Part shown: piece after piece, positions 49,013-58,404 of the stretch | How positions within the stretch are numbered: the stretch's first letter is position 1 | Layout: each line of letters starts with the position of its first letter | DNA from: Euglena gracilis | Taxonomy: Eukaryota > Euglenida > Euglenophyceae > Euglenales | Assembly: GCA_039621445.1 (NCBI GenBank) | Contig: CP154955.1 | Location: forward strand, 12,466,960 to 12,530,959 | Reading direction: 5' to 3' | DNA: 64,000 bases | Made by a program: the position numbers and the translations under genes | The notes under the pieces: model-generated | The model's input: the letters and a program-made list of their open reading frames with translations, nothing else | Databases searched by the model: none | What the model was told of the DNA's origin: nothing

Positions 49013-49412
49013 ATAACCCCCCTCCCATTTAAACCGACCCCCCTTCTAAACCGACCCACCCTTCCAAACCGACCCATTGCAGAATTTCAACCAAAAAAAT
49101 AAACCGACCCCTGGCAAGTTGGATGACAGCGCAACATAATGGAAGCCGCCAACAGAAAGAGCGTCAGGCTCATGGAATGGTTATTTTTGTGAAATATGAG
49201 TAGACAATTTCGTCCAAAGGGTTATGAACAAAGGAAGGCAAGGTGACAAGAGGACAGGACGGTAGAAAGCGTATCAGATATTGGCTGTGACAGGACAAAT
49301 ATGAAGTCACCCTCTGAAACCGACCCCCCGTCCAAACCAACCCCCTCCGGGATTTCCGCCAACCCAAAAGTCCTAAACCAACGGGTCGGTTTAAATGAGG
49401 GGGGGGGGTTAT
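49013..49412. mobile_element. Miniature inverted-repeat element, AAACCGACCC ends
   Basis: Left ATAACCCCCCTCCCATTTAA plus ACCGACCC; the right end is GGGTCGGTTTAAATG, a G-run and TTAT, complementary to it. Internal CAAACCGACCC units repeat. It has no coding potential. Confidence 0.6.
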
Positions 49413-49427
49413 GAAGTAAAGTGTAAT

Positions 49428-51350
49428 GTGGCAAATTAATGTTGTGATATAGTACAGTGTAGTTTAGCATATTATGGTACAGCATTTTGTAGTATAGCAT
49501 AGTATTGTGCAGTATAGTGTAGCGTAGTAGAGAACAGTACAGTACAGTACAGTATAGTGCAAAAACATGGTTTTGGGCAAAAAATTTTCCGATTTTTTTC
49601 GACTTTTTGACCCGAAAATGGCTGAAAACAATTAAGTCAAAACAAGCCAAAAACTGTACAAAATGGTCAAAAATGGCCGAAATATGGCCGTAACTCGGGC
49701 AAGACAGGGAGTTGCGGGGAAATCAAAATACTGTTAGATAGGGCGTTCCAAGGTCTTCAATTTAGTTCTCCGGACATTTCCTTTGATTCCCCACCATTTT
49801 TGAGAAAGTTTTTTAAAAAAGTGATTTTTTTTGACCCAAAACAGGGCCGAAAACGGCTAAGTCGCCAGCCTGCCGCGCTGTTTTGGGCCGTAAATCAGTC
49901 ATATTTCGCACTAGGCGGGGGTTGCGGGGAAACCAAAATGCCGTTAGATAGGGCTTTGCAAGGGCTTCAATTTTGGTCCTTGGACATTTTCTTTGATTTT
50001 GCTTCATTTTCGACATATTTTGGAAACATCGATTTTTTGACCCCGAAAACAGCCCAAAATTGGCCGAAAAATGGCCGTAACTCGGGCTACACGAAGAGTT
50101 GGGGGAAAAGTAAAGCATGGTTGGACAGGGCATTCCAGGGGCTTCATTTTTGCTCTCCGGACATTTCCTTTGATTTTGCTTCATTGTCGAGATATTTTGA
50201 AAAAAAATCGATTTTTTTTTAACCGAAAACCGAGCCAAAAAAAACTCCCCAAAATGGCCGTTTTGGGCCGCAAAAGCGCGCCGGAGCACGGGTAAATAAC
50301 TCGGGCCTGGCGGGGAGTTGGGGGTCAAACGGAGGTGATTCTGAAATTAGAAATCCAGTCGCTCGCGACTGAAAAAAAAAATACGGGAACCGGGATCATA
50401 GTACAGTAAAATATAGTATTGTATGGTGTAGCAAACACCCCCTCCAAAAAAAATATAACTCGCAAAAAGCAGACCCCAGTTCTATTTCCACAATCACTGA
50501 AAAAAGCAAGGGGGCTGCATTTGGGGGGTCCTGTTTTTGCTGAAAAGTTCGACCAAAAAGCCTTCCCGAGAGGGGGTCCAAAAACAGGTCCAAAAGGGCG
50601 ATTTAATTGGCAAAGATTGTCTCAAAAAAAGTTAATTTGGCACATACAAAATGGCCAAGAATGCCAAAATAGTCACCCACTTTGGGGGAATTTTCACAGC
50701 TTTAGGGGGGACTATCCTTTGGACTTCCCCAAAAAATCCAGAGGGGGGGTGTTATTTTTTGGAGGGTCTAGTTTTTGGATTTTTGTTGTAAATCAGCAAG
50801 GGGGGTATTCTTTGGGGGGGGGTTATATTTTATCATAGTATAGTGTAAAACGGTATAGTCCAGTTCTAGTCTAGTCTAGTCTAGTCCAGTCTATGTAGTG
50901 TAGTTCAGTGTAGTGTACTGTAGTGTAGTGTAGTGTAGTGCAGTGGAGTGGAGTGGAGTGGAGTGGAGTGTTGCAAAAAGAGGACAGTGCATTATATTCT
51001 AGCATAGTGCAGCATGTATGTGTGATGCTGCAATCCCAAAAGAAATCGACCCCCCCTTGAAGACACAAAGAGGGAACGATGAAAATTATCCTTGAAAATT
51101 GCTAAAAATTTCTATTCCACACACAATGATGGTTTTCCTGCAATTCTCCAGACCAAAAAAATAGCGTGAAATCAAACCAATAAAACCAATTTTTTGGATG
51201 TTTTGTGTCGAAAATAGTTGGAATGAATTAGAGCAGAGTAGAATACAATAGAATGCAACAGAATGAACAGAAAAGAAGAGAATAAGACAGAATGGAGAGC
51301 ACAATACAGTACAATGCAGCAGACTGGAATGCAATACAGTCTTGCTATTT
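49428..51350. repeat. Degenerate pentamer array (AGTAC, TAGTG, GAATA) split by insertions
   Basis: Degenerate pentamers lie at 49428-49558, 50396-50422, 50833-50965 and 51225-51345. The first gap is filled by family A units and the second by an AATAAGACCC-type repeat, suggesting an old satellite interrupted by later insertions. Confidence 0.55.
49560..50395. repeat. Family A tandem block, three diverged units
   Basis: Three successive units each carry a (T)CCGGACATTTCCTTTGATT-like segment (about 49770, 49978, 50155), AAAATGGCCG and CCGTAACTCGGGC. The block interrupts a degenerate AGTAC/TAGTG array that resumes at 50396. Confidence 0.6.
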
Positions 51351-51419
51351 TTTGAAACAAGCTTAAATGAAGCATAGCTGGGACTTTTGTGTGTGCGTGT
51401 GTGTTACATGCAGATCAGA

Positions 51420-51735
51420 CCATTGCTTGACACCTGTCCCACCCCATCCCCCCGGGGGGGGGGGGTGACTGACTGGTTTTTTTTCAGGGTGACTGACTGG
51501 TTTTTTTGGCCGTGACCCCCTCCCTCCCCCCGGGGGTGGGGTAGACCAGAAATCACCCAAAGTGACTGAGTGGCCAACCGGCGCCTTTTGCGCCGGAGAA
51601 AATTTTTGGCCCAAATGGCCTTGAAAGGCCAAAAAGTGACTGGTTTTCCTGAGTGGCCGACCCCCCCTGGGGTGTTAAAGTGATTGACTGGGTTTTTCGG
51701 AGTGGAAAGTTACCCCCCCCCCGGGGGTCGCTAAG
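51420..51735. repeat. Dispersed GACTGACTGGTTTTT repeat family, third copy
   Basis: It carries repeated GTGACTGACTGGTTTTT units and a GGCGCCTTTTGCGCC hairpin. It lies just upstream of the hAT-like element at 51811. Confidence 0.6.
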
Positions 51736-51810
51736 AATGGTATGATGCAGATCCCCCCAATTTTAGTCTTCAGTCTTGGTTTGGTCGCTCAATATTTGGC
51801 CACCCCCAAG

Positions 51811-52207
51811 CAGGGGTTTTTTTTAAGCCTTGGACCGGGGGGGGGGAGGGGGGTAAGGTGGGTGCGGCCAAAAACGGGGCGCTGGCGGGTCGAAAAACGC
51901 TCATTTTTGGCTCAAAAACAGTTTCTCCGGGCCCGGGAGGCCAAAAACATCATTTTGGGAAAATATTTTTCGATTTTTTTTCGATTTTTTTGACCTGTTT
52001 TTTTGACCCAAAGTCAATGGGTTGGCGAGGGGGACCCCCCCCACGGGGGGTCCCCCTCCGGAGGGGGGTGCGATACACTTTTCGGCACCAAAGGTGCCGA
52101 AAATTTTTGAAAAAAGTGCTATTTTTAGCATTTTTCGCGATTTTGGCCATTTTCAGGGAAAAATTTATGGGACCCCCCCTCCCTCCCCGGTCTTAAAAGA
52201 ACCCCTG
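51811..52207. mobile_element. hAT-like miniature element carrying another repeat
   Basis: Ends are CAGGGGTTTTTTTTAAG and CTTAAAAGAACCCCTG. Flanks are CCCCCAAG and GCCCCAAG (7 of 8). The first half contains a segment (51868-52020) of the separate dispersed family also seen at 1190-1510 and 24445-24720. Confidence 0.75.
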
Positions 52208-52392
52208 GCCCCAAGTTCCCCCCGGCATTCCAAATAAATTTGGCCCACGCAGCGCTGGGAGGGGGGAGCACTTTTTTTATGAACCCCAAAAACACCACCA
52301 GAACAAGTTTGGCATGTTGTGGGTGGGCGGGTGGGTGCCCTTGCTGTCGGGACCAGGTCCCCACCATCCCTCCGCCCTCCCTCTCGCCCCAG

Positions 52393-52640
52393 TGTGGCCC
52401 TACGGCGCGGCGGGTCTGGCCTCAGCTGCCCCGCCGCCCCCCTGGGCCCACCCAGGCACGCAGCTACCCCATTCCCGACCCCCCCTCTCCCCTCCCTTTC
52501 CCCTTACACCAGCACCTGCACCCAAATGCCGCGAGAGCTCTCCGCTGGCCCAGCCCAGCGTACTTCGCACTTCGCGCGGAAGGGCAAAAGCGGCAGTCCC
52601 ATGCAAGCTCTACGACTTCAATTGGACTGGAGGGAACCCA
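52393..52640 (+). CDS. Candidate proline-rich exon beside a transposon
   Basis: It follows CGCCCCAG. The frame reads VWPYGAAGLASAAPPPPWAH, a proline-rich middle, and RGRAKAAVPCKLYDFNWTGG before GTTAAC at 52641. The CACACCGTG transposon is inserted 10 bases after this edge, so it sits just inside the putative intron. Codon composition matches the host exons, not the transposon gene. Confidence 0.45.
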
Positions 52641-52815
52641 GTTAACAGCGGGGATGCCAACACACGGTGTGCGGCACACCGTGCACACCGTGCCGCACAC
52701 CGTGCACACCGTGCACACCGTGCGTCTTTCAGTGCCAAATTTTTTTTAAAATTTTTTTCAATTTTTTTTAATTTGAATTTGCATCATTTTTGCTGCAGCC
52801 CCAGCTGTTCCCCAC

Positions 52816-54306
52816 ATGTCTGCGGGTCCCCTAAAATTTCTGCTGACTGAAGCTGCACGCAGTGAGAGAGCCAAAACTGCAAGTTTATCATTGACTGGTG
52901 ATCAGTGGAATGAAGTCTTGGAATATCTCACATCTCTTGGAGATCCTCATCCAATACCTTGGAAGGCAATTGCACATTATTATTTGCAACTTTGGAACCT
53001 GGCCCCAGGTTTGTCGTTTTGTGTTCATCCGACGACACGTATTTTTCTCGAGGGCCCGCGGAAAACAGTGAAGAGTTCCATGCCATCCGCTTCAAATTTT
53101 GTTCCCAGATGAAAGGTAAGTGGCGAAGCCATCAAGGGGTTTTCAAAGCCGAAGAAAGGAAGCGAAAAGTGTCAATCCACCCTCATAAGTTGTCGATGTC
53201 CATTTCCAAGATGGCATCCCACATTCAAGAGTTGACTCAAGTTGAAGCCGATGCCCGAAATGCCATCATCGAAGGGACGCCCACACACACAGCACCTCCT
53301 CTCCCAAAGTTCCGTTTGCAGGGACCTCGAAAAGAAGTCGCAAACCAATTTCGCCATGGGCACCGTTTGTACTGGAAGGAAAACCGCCTCGAATTTCCTG
53401 AAGTGTGTTGCAAACACAACTTCTGAAAAACAATTTACTCCCTCGTTCCAGGGGAAAGAGCCTGAAGTTCCAAATGGATTGAAGAAGTTGTTTCGATGGG
53501 CCAGAGGTTTGGAGTTTTGTGAAAGCAGTGGTGGGGCACGAAGCACAAACTCCCTGAAGCACGTGGAACAATTACGCGCGCGGAAGAAGATGAAAGTAGC
53601 AAAGATCAAATTCCCTCCAAATGAGGAGGGAAGTCAGCCATCCCAGGTTAAAGTAATTTCTAAATCCGGAAGCATGTGTTCTCTTCCCCAGGGGGTGACC
53701 GAAAGAAACGAACTTGACGATATTGTGGCAACAGTCACTGACAAGTTGATGCACCCTTTGAAAGTTTCTGCAGAGGATGCAACAGAATGGGAGCAATTGA
53801 TTGGTTCCAAATTAAGACGGCAACAGGTTGCTCGGATTGGAGTGGACTTACAGACTGCTGAAGAGTTGTTCACAAAGTACGGCAAAGCAGGTCTTGGACA
53901 CAGACGCCGCTTTTTTGAAATGCTGTTCATCCTTAAAAACGATCCCACATATGACAACACTGGTTGGGCAAGCAGAAGCGACGTGGACACTAAGCACGTC
54001 TGGTCACATTTTTGGAGCAACCTTGAATTGTTCAACCAGGTGCCTAAATTTCTAAATAATATTCTCTTAATTCCTTAACAGGTGGTTGATGAAGTCAAAT
54101 GGAACGATCGATTGAATCCCTACAACCACTCCACGCTTTTTCCTTATTTGGTCACTGGGACCATTGAATTTCTCAGTACAACGTTCTTCAACCCCCTAGT
54201 GTCTCCCTTGGAACAAACTTTTTTTGGGTTTCTGAGAAACTCATTGATGTGGATCGGAGACACGTTCCCCATTTGTACGGTCGGTGGTTCTTTGGGTGAT
54301 GTGCTT
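52816..54306 (+). CDS. Transposon-encoded protein, probable transposase, four exons
   Basis: Exons 52816-53008, 53053-53402, 53452-54039 and 54082-54306 are separated by GT-AG introns of 44, 49 and 42 bases. Splicing them keeps one frame for 452 residues. Landmarks: start MSAGPLKFLLTEAARSERAK; TGDQWNEVLEYLTSLGD; a charged helix IQELTQVEADARNAI; a long helical middle with KLRRQQVARIGVDLQTAEEL and GHRRRFFEMLFILKND; and a C-terminal STLFPYLVTGTIEFLSTTFF that vaguely recalls the first strand of DDE_Tnp_4 nucleases. That resemblance is weak and no full catalytic triad is visible. Its stop TAA lies after the nested element (55140-55142), so the insertion is between the last codon and the stop. Codon use is AT-richer than host exons, and the introns are about ten times shorter than host introns. 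Confidence 0.65.
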
Positions 54307-55132
54307 CAGGGATCCTCACACGTCCTGAAAAGGAAATTCACGGAAATTCACGAAGGATCACGGAAATGGGCGGAAGGCCATTTTCACGGAAATCACGGAA
54401 AATCACGGAAATTCACGGATGAGGAGGAGGGTTCGGAAAAAATTTTTGGTCTTTTGAATGTGTTTTGTTTGTGCAGACACATTTTGATGGGATGCTTTGC
54501 TTATTCTCTGCCTTTCCAAACAGACAATGTCGTCCAATGCATTTTTTTTTGTAATTTTTCTTCCTAGCCAGGACATCCCGCTGAAGCAGTTGGATTTTTG
54601 GGAGTCGGTGAAGAAGCAAAACCTCACCCAGACAATCACAATTGATTTTGTGGCTGTTTTCCTCCATTCTGGTCTCCCGGTCACAAAATTGGACCTCGAA
54701 AGCATCAGAGGTGTTCTCCAAAAATACACACAAGTTGAGGGCGTCTGGGTTTTATGACCTTCCACCTTCCCGCCCAGGCTGCATGCGGAAGGGTCAATCG
54801 CTATATCGGTCTGCTGACAGGGTTTTGGCAACCCATTTAGTGGCAATCAAGAAAAAAATTCAAGGACAAAAAGTTGTTTTTTCCCCTCCTGTACTTTTTT
54901 TTATTTTCATATACAGGTGTGAATAGGAACTGGGGGATCTCCAGGACTATATTATGGAGAAACGATCTGCTGCCACAACCGCCCAAATATGGTTCCAGTG
55001 CAGAATGGAATGTGGCTTTTGACCTTTTCCGGAAACAGGAAATTCACAGAAATTCACGGAAATTCACGGAAAATCACGGAAAATCACGGATACATTTTGG
55101 CCTCGGCCAGCACGGACGTGTGAGGATCCCTG
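54307..55132. mobile_element. Nested hAT-like element, 826 bases
   Basis: It has perfect 19-base terminal inverted repeats, CAGGGATCCTCACACGTCC at the left end and its reverse complement at the right. A 7-base direct repeat TGTGCTT flanks it (54300-54306 and 55133-55139). The CAGGG end and a 7-8 base duplication fit the hAT superfamily. Both subterminal regions hold tandem AAATTCACGG-type decamers in the same orientation (about 54335-54420 and 55037-55090). The interior has a plausible coding piece, DIPLKQLDFWESVKKQNLTQ and the following 35 residues (about 54570-54733), of unknown function. Confidence 0.8.
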
Positions 55133-55605
55133 TGTGCTTTAAACATGGATTCATTTAACCCTAGATGGATTCAACCAAGTGTATCAACCACATCACTTCG
55201 CAAGGAGTGTGGATTGAGTAAAATAAACAGTTGAAATTTCATTCTTTTTGGTCAAATTTAATCGAAAGACGCACGGTGTGCACGGTGTGCACGGTGTGCC
55301 ACACACCGTGCGTCGGCATCCCCAGCAACCTCGTAACTGCGCTTGACATCAAATAAATATCATCATCATCCAGACTGCCTGCCGATACCACCGAGGCCTC
55401 TGGGTGCGTTTCCATTGCCTGATGCTTACATTTTCAGAGTACAGAGGGTCCAGAGGGGTAAGCAGTTTATGCCAAAGTTTTTTTTTATACAAGTTGACGA
55501 GGATGTTTGGCTTGCCAATGTTCCTGGAGAATGCCTTTTTCACAGGCTTTTTCAGCAACGTGTTTTATAAAAATGAGAGAATGTCTGATGGCCTTTTTCA
55601 TATTT

Positions 55606-55844
55606 GAGGATGCCGACACACGGTGCTGCACACGGCGCACACCGTACCCCACACCGTGCACACCGTGCATGCCGTGCGTCTTTCAGTGCCAATTTCTTTC
55701 AAAAGAATCGAAAAATCAATGGAAGGCACAAAACACAAAAAAAAGCCATAAAAGCAATTTTATATTCGTTTTATATTTCTAGTTTTTCAGTCAAATTTCG
55801 TCGAAGGATGCACGGTGTGCAAAGTGTGCATGGTGTGCATCCCC
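55606..55844. mobile_element. Miniature derivative of the CACACCGTG transposon
   Basis: Left end GAGGATGCCGACACACGG and right end TGGTGTGCATCCCC match the ends of the 2.67-kb element. So do the adjoining sequences GCGTCTTTCAGTGCCAATTT and GTCAAATTTCGTCGAAGG. It has no coding capacity and lies 282 bases downstream of the larger copy. No clear target duplication was found, and its nonamers are more diverged, suggesting an older copy. Confidence 0.75.
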
Positions 55845-56070
55845 TTGAGACGCAATTTTGTTTTGTGACTTTTTGATGGCATTTGTGGCACCCCCCGGCT
55901 TTGCCCCCTCCTCTTCAGAAATTCGGACTCAGTTGGCCTTCGGCATTACTTTGCAATTTTGCCCCCCTCCCCGTTTCGAACAGCTTTCGCTTATTCTGTG
56001 CATGGCCCGCCACATTTTGTGGCATCCAAACTTGCCCTCGTCTCAAGTTGCCCCCCCCCACCCGGCATTA

Positions 56071-56173
56071 CCTCCCCCCCCCTTGTCGTTGACACGGCGT
56101 GTCGTTGACACACCCCCCGTGTCAACGGCACTCTCCTGGAGCATTGGTGTGTCAACGACAAGGGGGGGGGAGG
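56071..56173. mobile_element. Miniature inverted-repeat element, 25-base perfect ends, TA flanks
   Basis: The left end is CCT, nine C, TTGTCGTTGACAC; the right end is its exact reverse complement. TA stands on both sides, fitting a TA target duplication. A longer relative is at 44182-44493. Confidence 0.75.
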
Positions 56174-57280
56174 TACCCTCAACTGTGACTTTGGTGGCCG
56201 CTCAGGCTTCAGGCCCCTCTTCAGGTCCCTGAATCGCTGCAGTGGGGCCGGGGGGGGGGGGCTCGGCACACGCCTCTGCCCTCCCCACTCCGCCATGCCG
56301 GTCCCCTGCCACGCACTGCCAGGCGGGCTTCGGCCCGCAGCCTCTCACTGCCCTGCTGCCCTGACCCCAGGGATAGATGGGAAGCCCTTCGATTTTGAGG
56401 TAGGGGGTAGGGGGTCCCCCCCTTCTTGGCAGGTTCCAAAAATAACAAAAAATTCTTCCGGCGCCGCGTCCTGGAAACGAGCAGAAATTTCCCTTTTCCC
56501 TCATTTTTGAGTATATTGCAGATTTTTTGAATCTTGGTGTTTTCCACATGAACGATGTTCAAAATTTTTCAAAAAATAAGCATTTTCGGCTTTATTTTCA
56601 AAGAAGAATCAGGGATTTTTGACCGATATTGGCTTTGCATCCGGGCCTTTTCCAGTCTGTGAAACTGAAAATTTTCCCAGCCCCTTCGGTTTCGAGGTAC
56701 CCCCCCCCCTTACCCACCGACCACTCCTAAATACCGACCACCCCCAGTCGGTGGTTGCAGGTGAGGGGGCATGCGACCACCCACCTTGTCGGAGGCTTTG
56801 AAAATTGGGTTGTTTTTGTCGTGCGACCACGGGTCGTAGGTTGGGGTGCTCGTATGACCCCCCCCTGGTTGGGGGTTGTAGAAACCTGGTCGGTGGACAA
56901 GGGTTGAGGGCGGGTGGGAGGCAGGGTCTGACCCCCCCCCCTGTGTCGGGAGGCGAGGGGTTCGACCCCCCCCCTCAAAGCTTCCCACCTATCCCTGTCT
57001 GACCAAGACGGCCACCGGAGCTCCTTGACAGGAGCGGCCCCCACCCCCAGGGCATTAAGTGAGCGTTGGTTTTGCACACGGGGCCAAAACCCTGGGCCCT
57101 GGACACCCTGGAACTGCAATACTGGAGAACCTCGACCCCCAGAACTAAAAAAGTAACCCCCACTTCCTGCTAGGGAAGATAAACTGTTAGGCATTTTTGG
57201 CCGATTTTTCAAAAATGACAGTTTTTGCGCGAAAATGTGATTCTTGGGCCTTTTTGAAGTCCGCAGAGAGATTTTGTACA

Positions 57281-57369
<89 letters not shown>
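57281..57369. repeat. CA dinucleotide array
   Basis: (CA)n of about 88 bases in non-coding DNA. Confidence 0.95.
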
Positions 57370-57371
<2 letters not shown>

Positions 57372-57843
57372 CCTCACTTAATACCCTGTCCGTTCCCACG
57401 GTCGCCACCTGTAATGGGTGAACGCTCGGCTCCCGATGGCCACTGTTGTAAGTCGCGCTCCTCACCATGCGTCGCAACTGTCCATGTGCCGACCGCCTGC
57501 CCCACCATGCATGTGTGTGTGTTCCCCATCCAAGGTGCCAAGTGAGCGCTGAGTTTATATGGGGAGAGCGAGTCTGACCCCCCGCCCCCACCTAGAGCCG
57601 ACGGATCCAGGACCCCCGAACCAAAGCGTTTCTCCCTCGGCCCAAAGTGCCGGTATTTTTTTCCTGTATTGTTCTCCCCGATACCAAAAATTTTGTCAAT
57701 CTTTTGCCATTTTTGCATTTTGTTGGTCAACAAAATGCTGACTTTTTTTATGTGAAATGAAAAAAAAACCCAACTTTCTTCCAGCATAGAGCCAATGGGG
57801 ATCGACCATCCACCCCAGGGTTGGAGCAAGTGAACCTACGGTT

Positions 57844-57990
57844 CGGACACCCTCCTCCTTCACTTGGCATCTGCCCCCGGCACTCCCCCCTCGCAACCAC
57901 TTTGGCGCCGGCGTTCTCCCCGCCGCCAGCGCTTCGCGAGCACCACCAATTGATGTCCGGCGGAGGGGCCGGCCCAATTCACCGGAGACA
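57844..57990 (+). CDS. Candidate exon with AT-hook-like RRRGRP
   Basis: The frame reads RTPSSFTWHLPPALPPRNHF, then GAGVLPAASASRAPPIDVRR and RGRPNSPET, followed by GTGTGC. RGRP is the core of AT-hook minor-groove binding motifs, so DNA or RNA contact is possible. A second frame is also open, so the call is tentative. Confidence 0.35.
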
Positions 57991-58144
57991 GTGTGCCATC
58001 TTCTCGGCAGTGTGCGGTCTACCAATCACCGCCCGTCTTTGAGGGCCTCCGGTGCCCGCGAGGCCAAAAACTGTGGGAGGAGAATGTTGGGATTCCCATG
58101 GTTGCAGCTGCAAGTTTGCACGGAAGGCGGCTTTAGGTCTCAAA

Positions 58145-58404
58145 CAGGGGTTTTTTTTTAGCCTTGGAACCCCTCCCCCCCCCCCCCGGGGGGAGGGGGG
58201 TGGACCCCCCCGGGGGGGGGGCTGGTGGGTATATCTTTTTTGGTGCCTTCGGCGCCGAAAATTTTGAATAGGTGCTATTTTTGGCACTTTTTGGCCATTT
58301 TCGGGCCAAAGTGGGTGGGTCCCCCGGGACCCCCCCCGGGGGGGCCACCCCAGGGAGTGGGTGGGTGGGTGCCGACCCCCTCCCCCCCCCGTCTTAAACC
58401 CCTG
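58145..58404. mobile_element. hAT-like miniature element with perfect 8-base duplication
   Basis: Ends are CAGGGGTTTTTTTTAG and GTCTTAAACCCCTG, flanked on both sides by GTCTCAAA. The body includes GGTGCCTTCGGCGCCGAAAA and the GTGGGTCCCCCGGGACC block shared with the copies at 1 and 22240. Confidence 0.85.

Larger units (their letters stand above)
52650..55323 (+). mobile_element. DNA transposon with CACACCGTG-built terminal inverted repeats
   Basis: Both ends begin GGGGATGCC(A/G)AC(A/G)CACGG and continue with tandem CACACCGTG nonamers, finishing at GCGTCTTTC. The left inverted repeat is about 52650-52733 and the right about 55262-55323. The flanks carry a 3-base direct repeat AGC (52647-52649 and 55324-55326), fitting a 3-base target duplication as in Harbinger or CMC-type elements. 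The interior carries one gene and a later nested insertion (54307-55132). Without the insertion the element is about 1.84 kb. The superfamily is not established. Confidence 0.8.

Noticed and set aside
52655-52736. CRISPR-like array from regularly repeated CACACCGTG
   Set aside because: Units are contiguous, unspaced and inverted at the other end of a transposon in a eukaryotic genome.
52959-53426. A separate 155-residue gene overlapping the transposon gene
   Set aside because: It is the middle exon read with intron sequence at both sides; removing the 44- and 49-base introns merges it into one protein.
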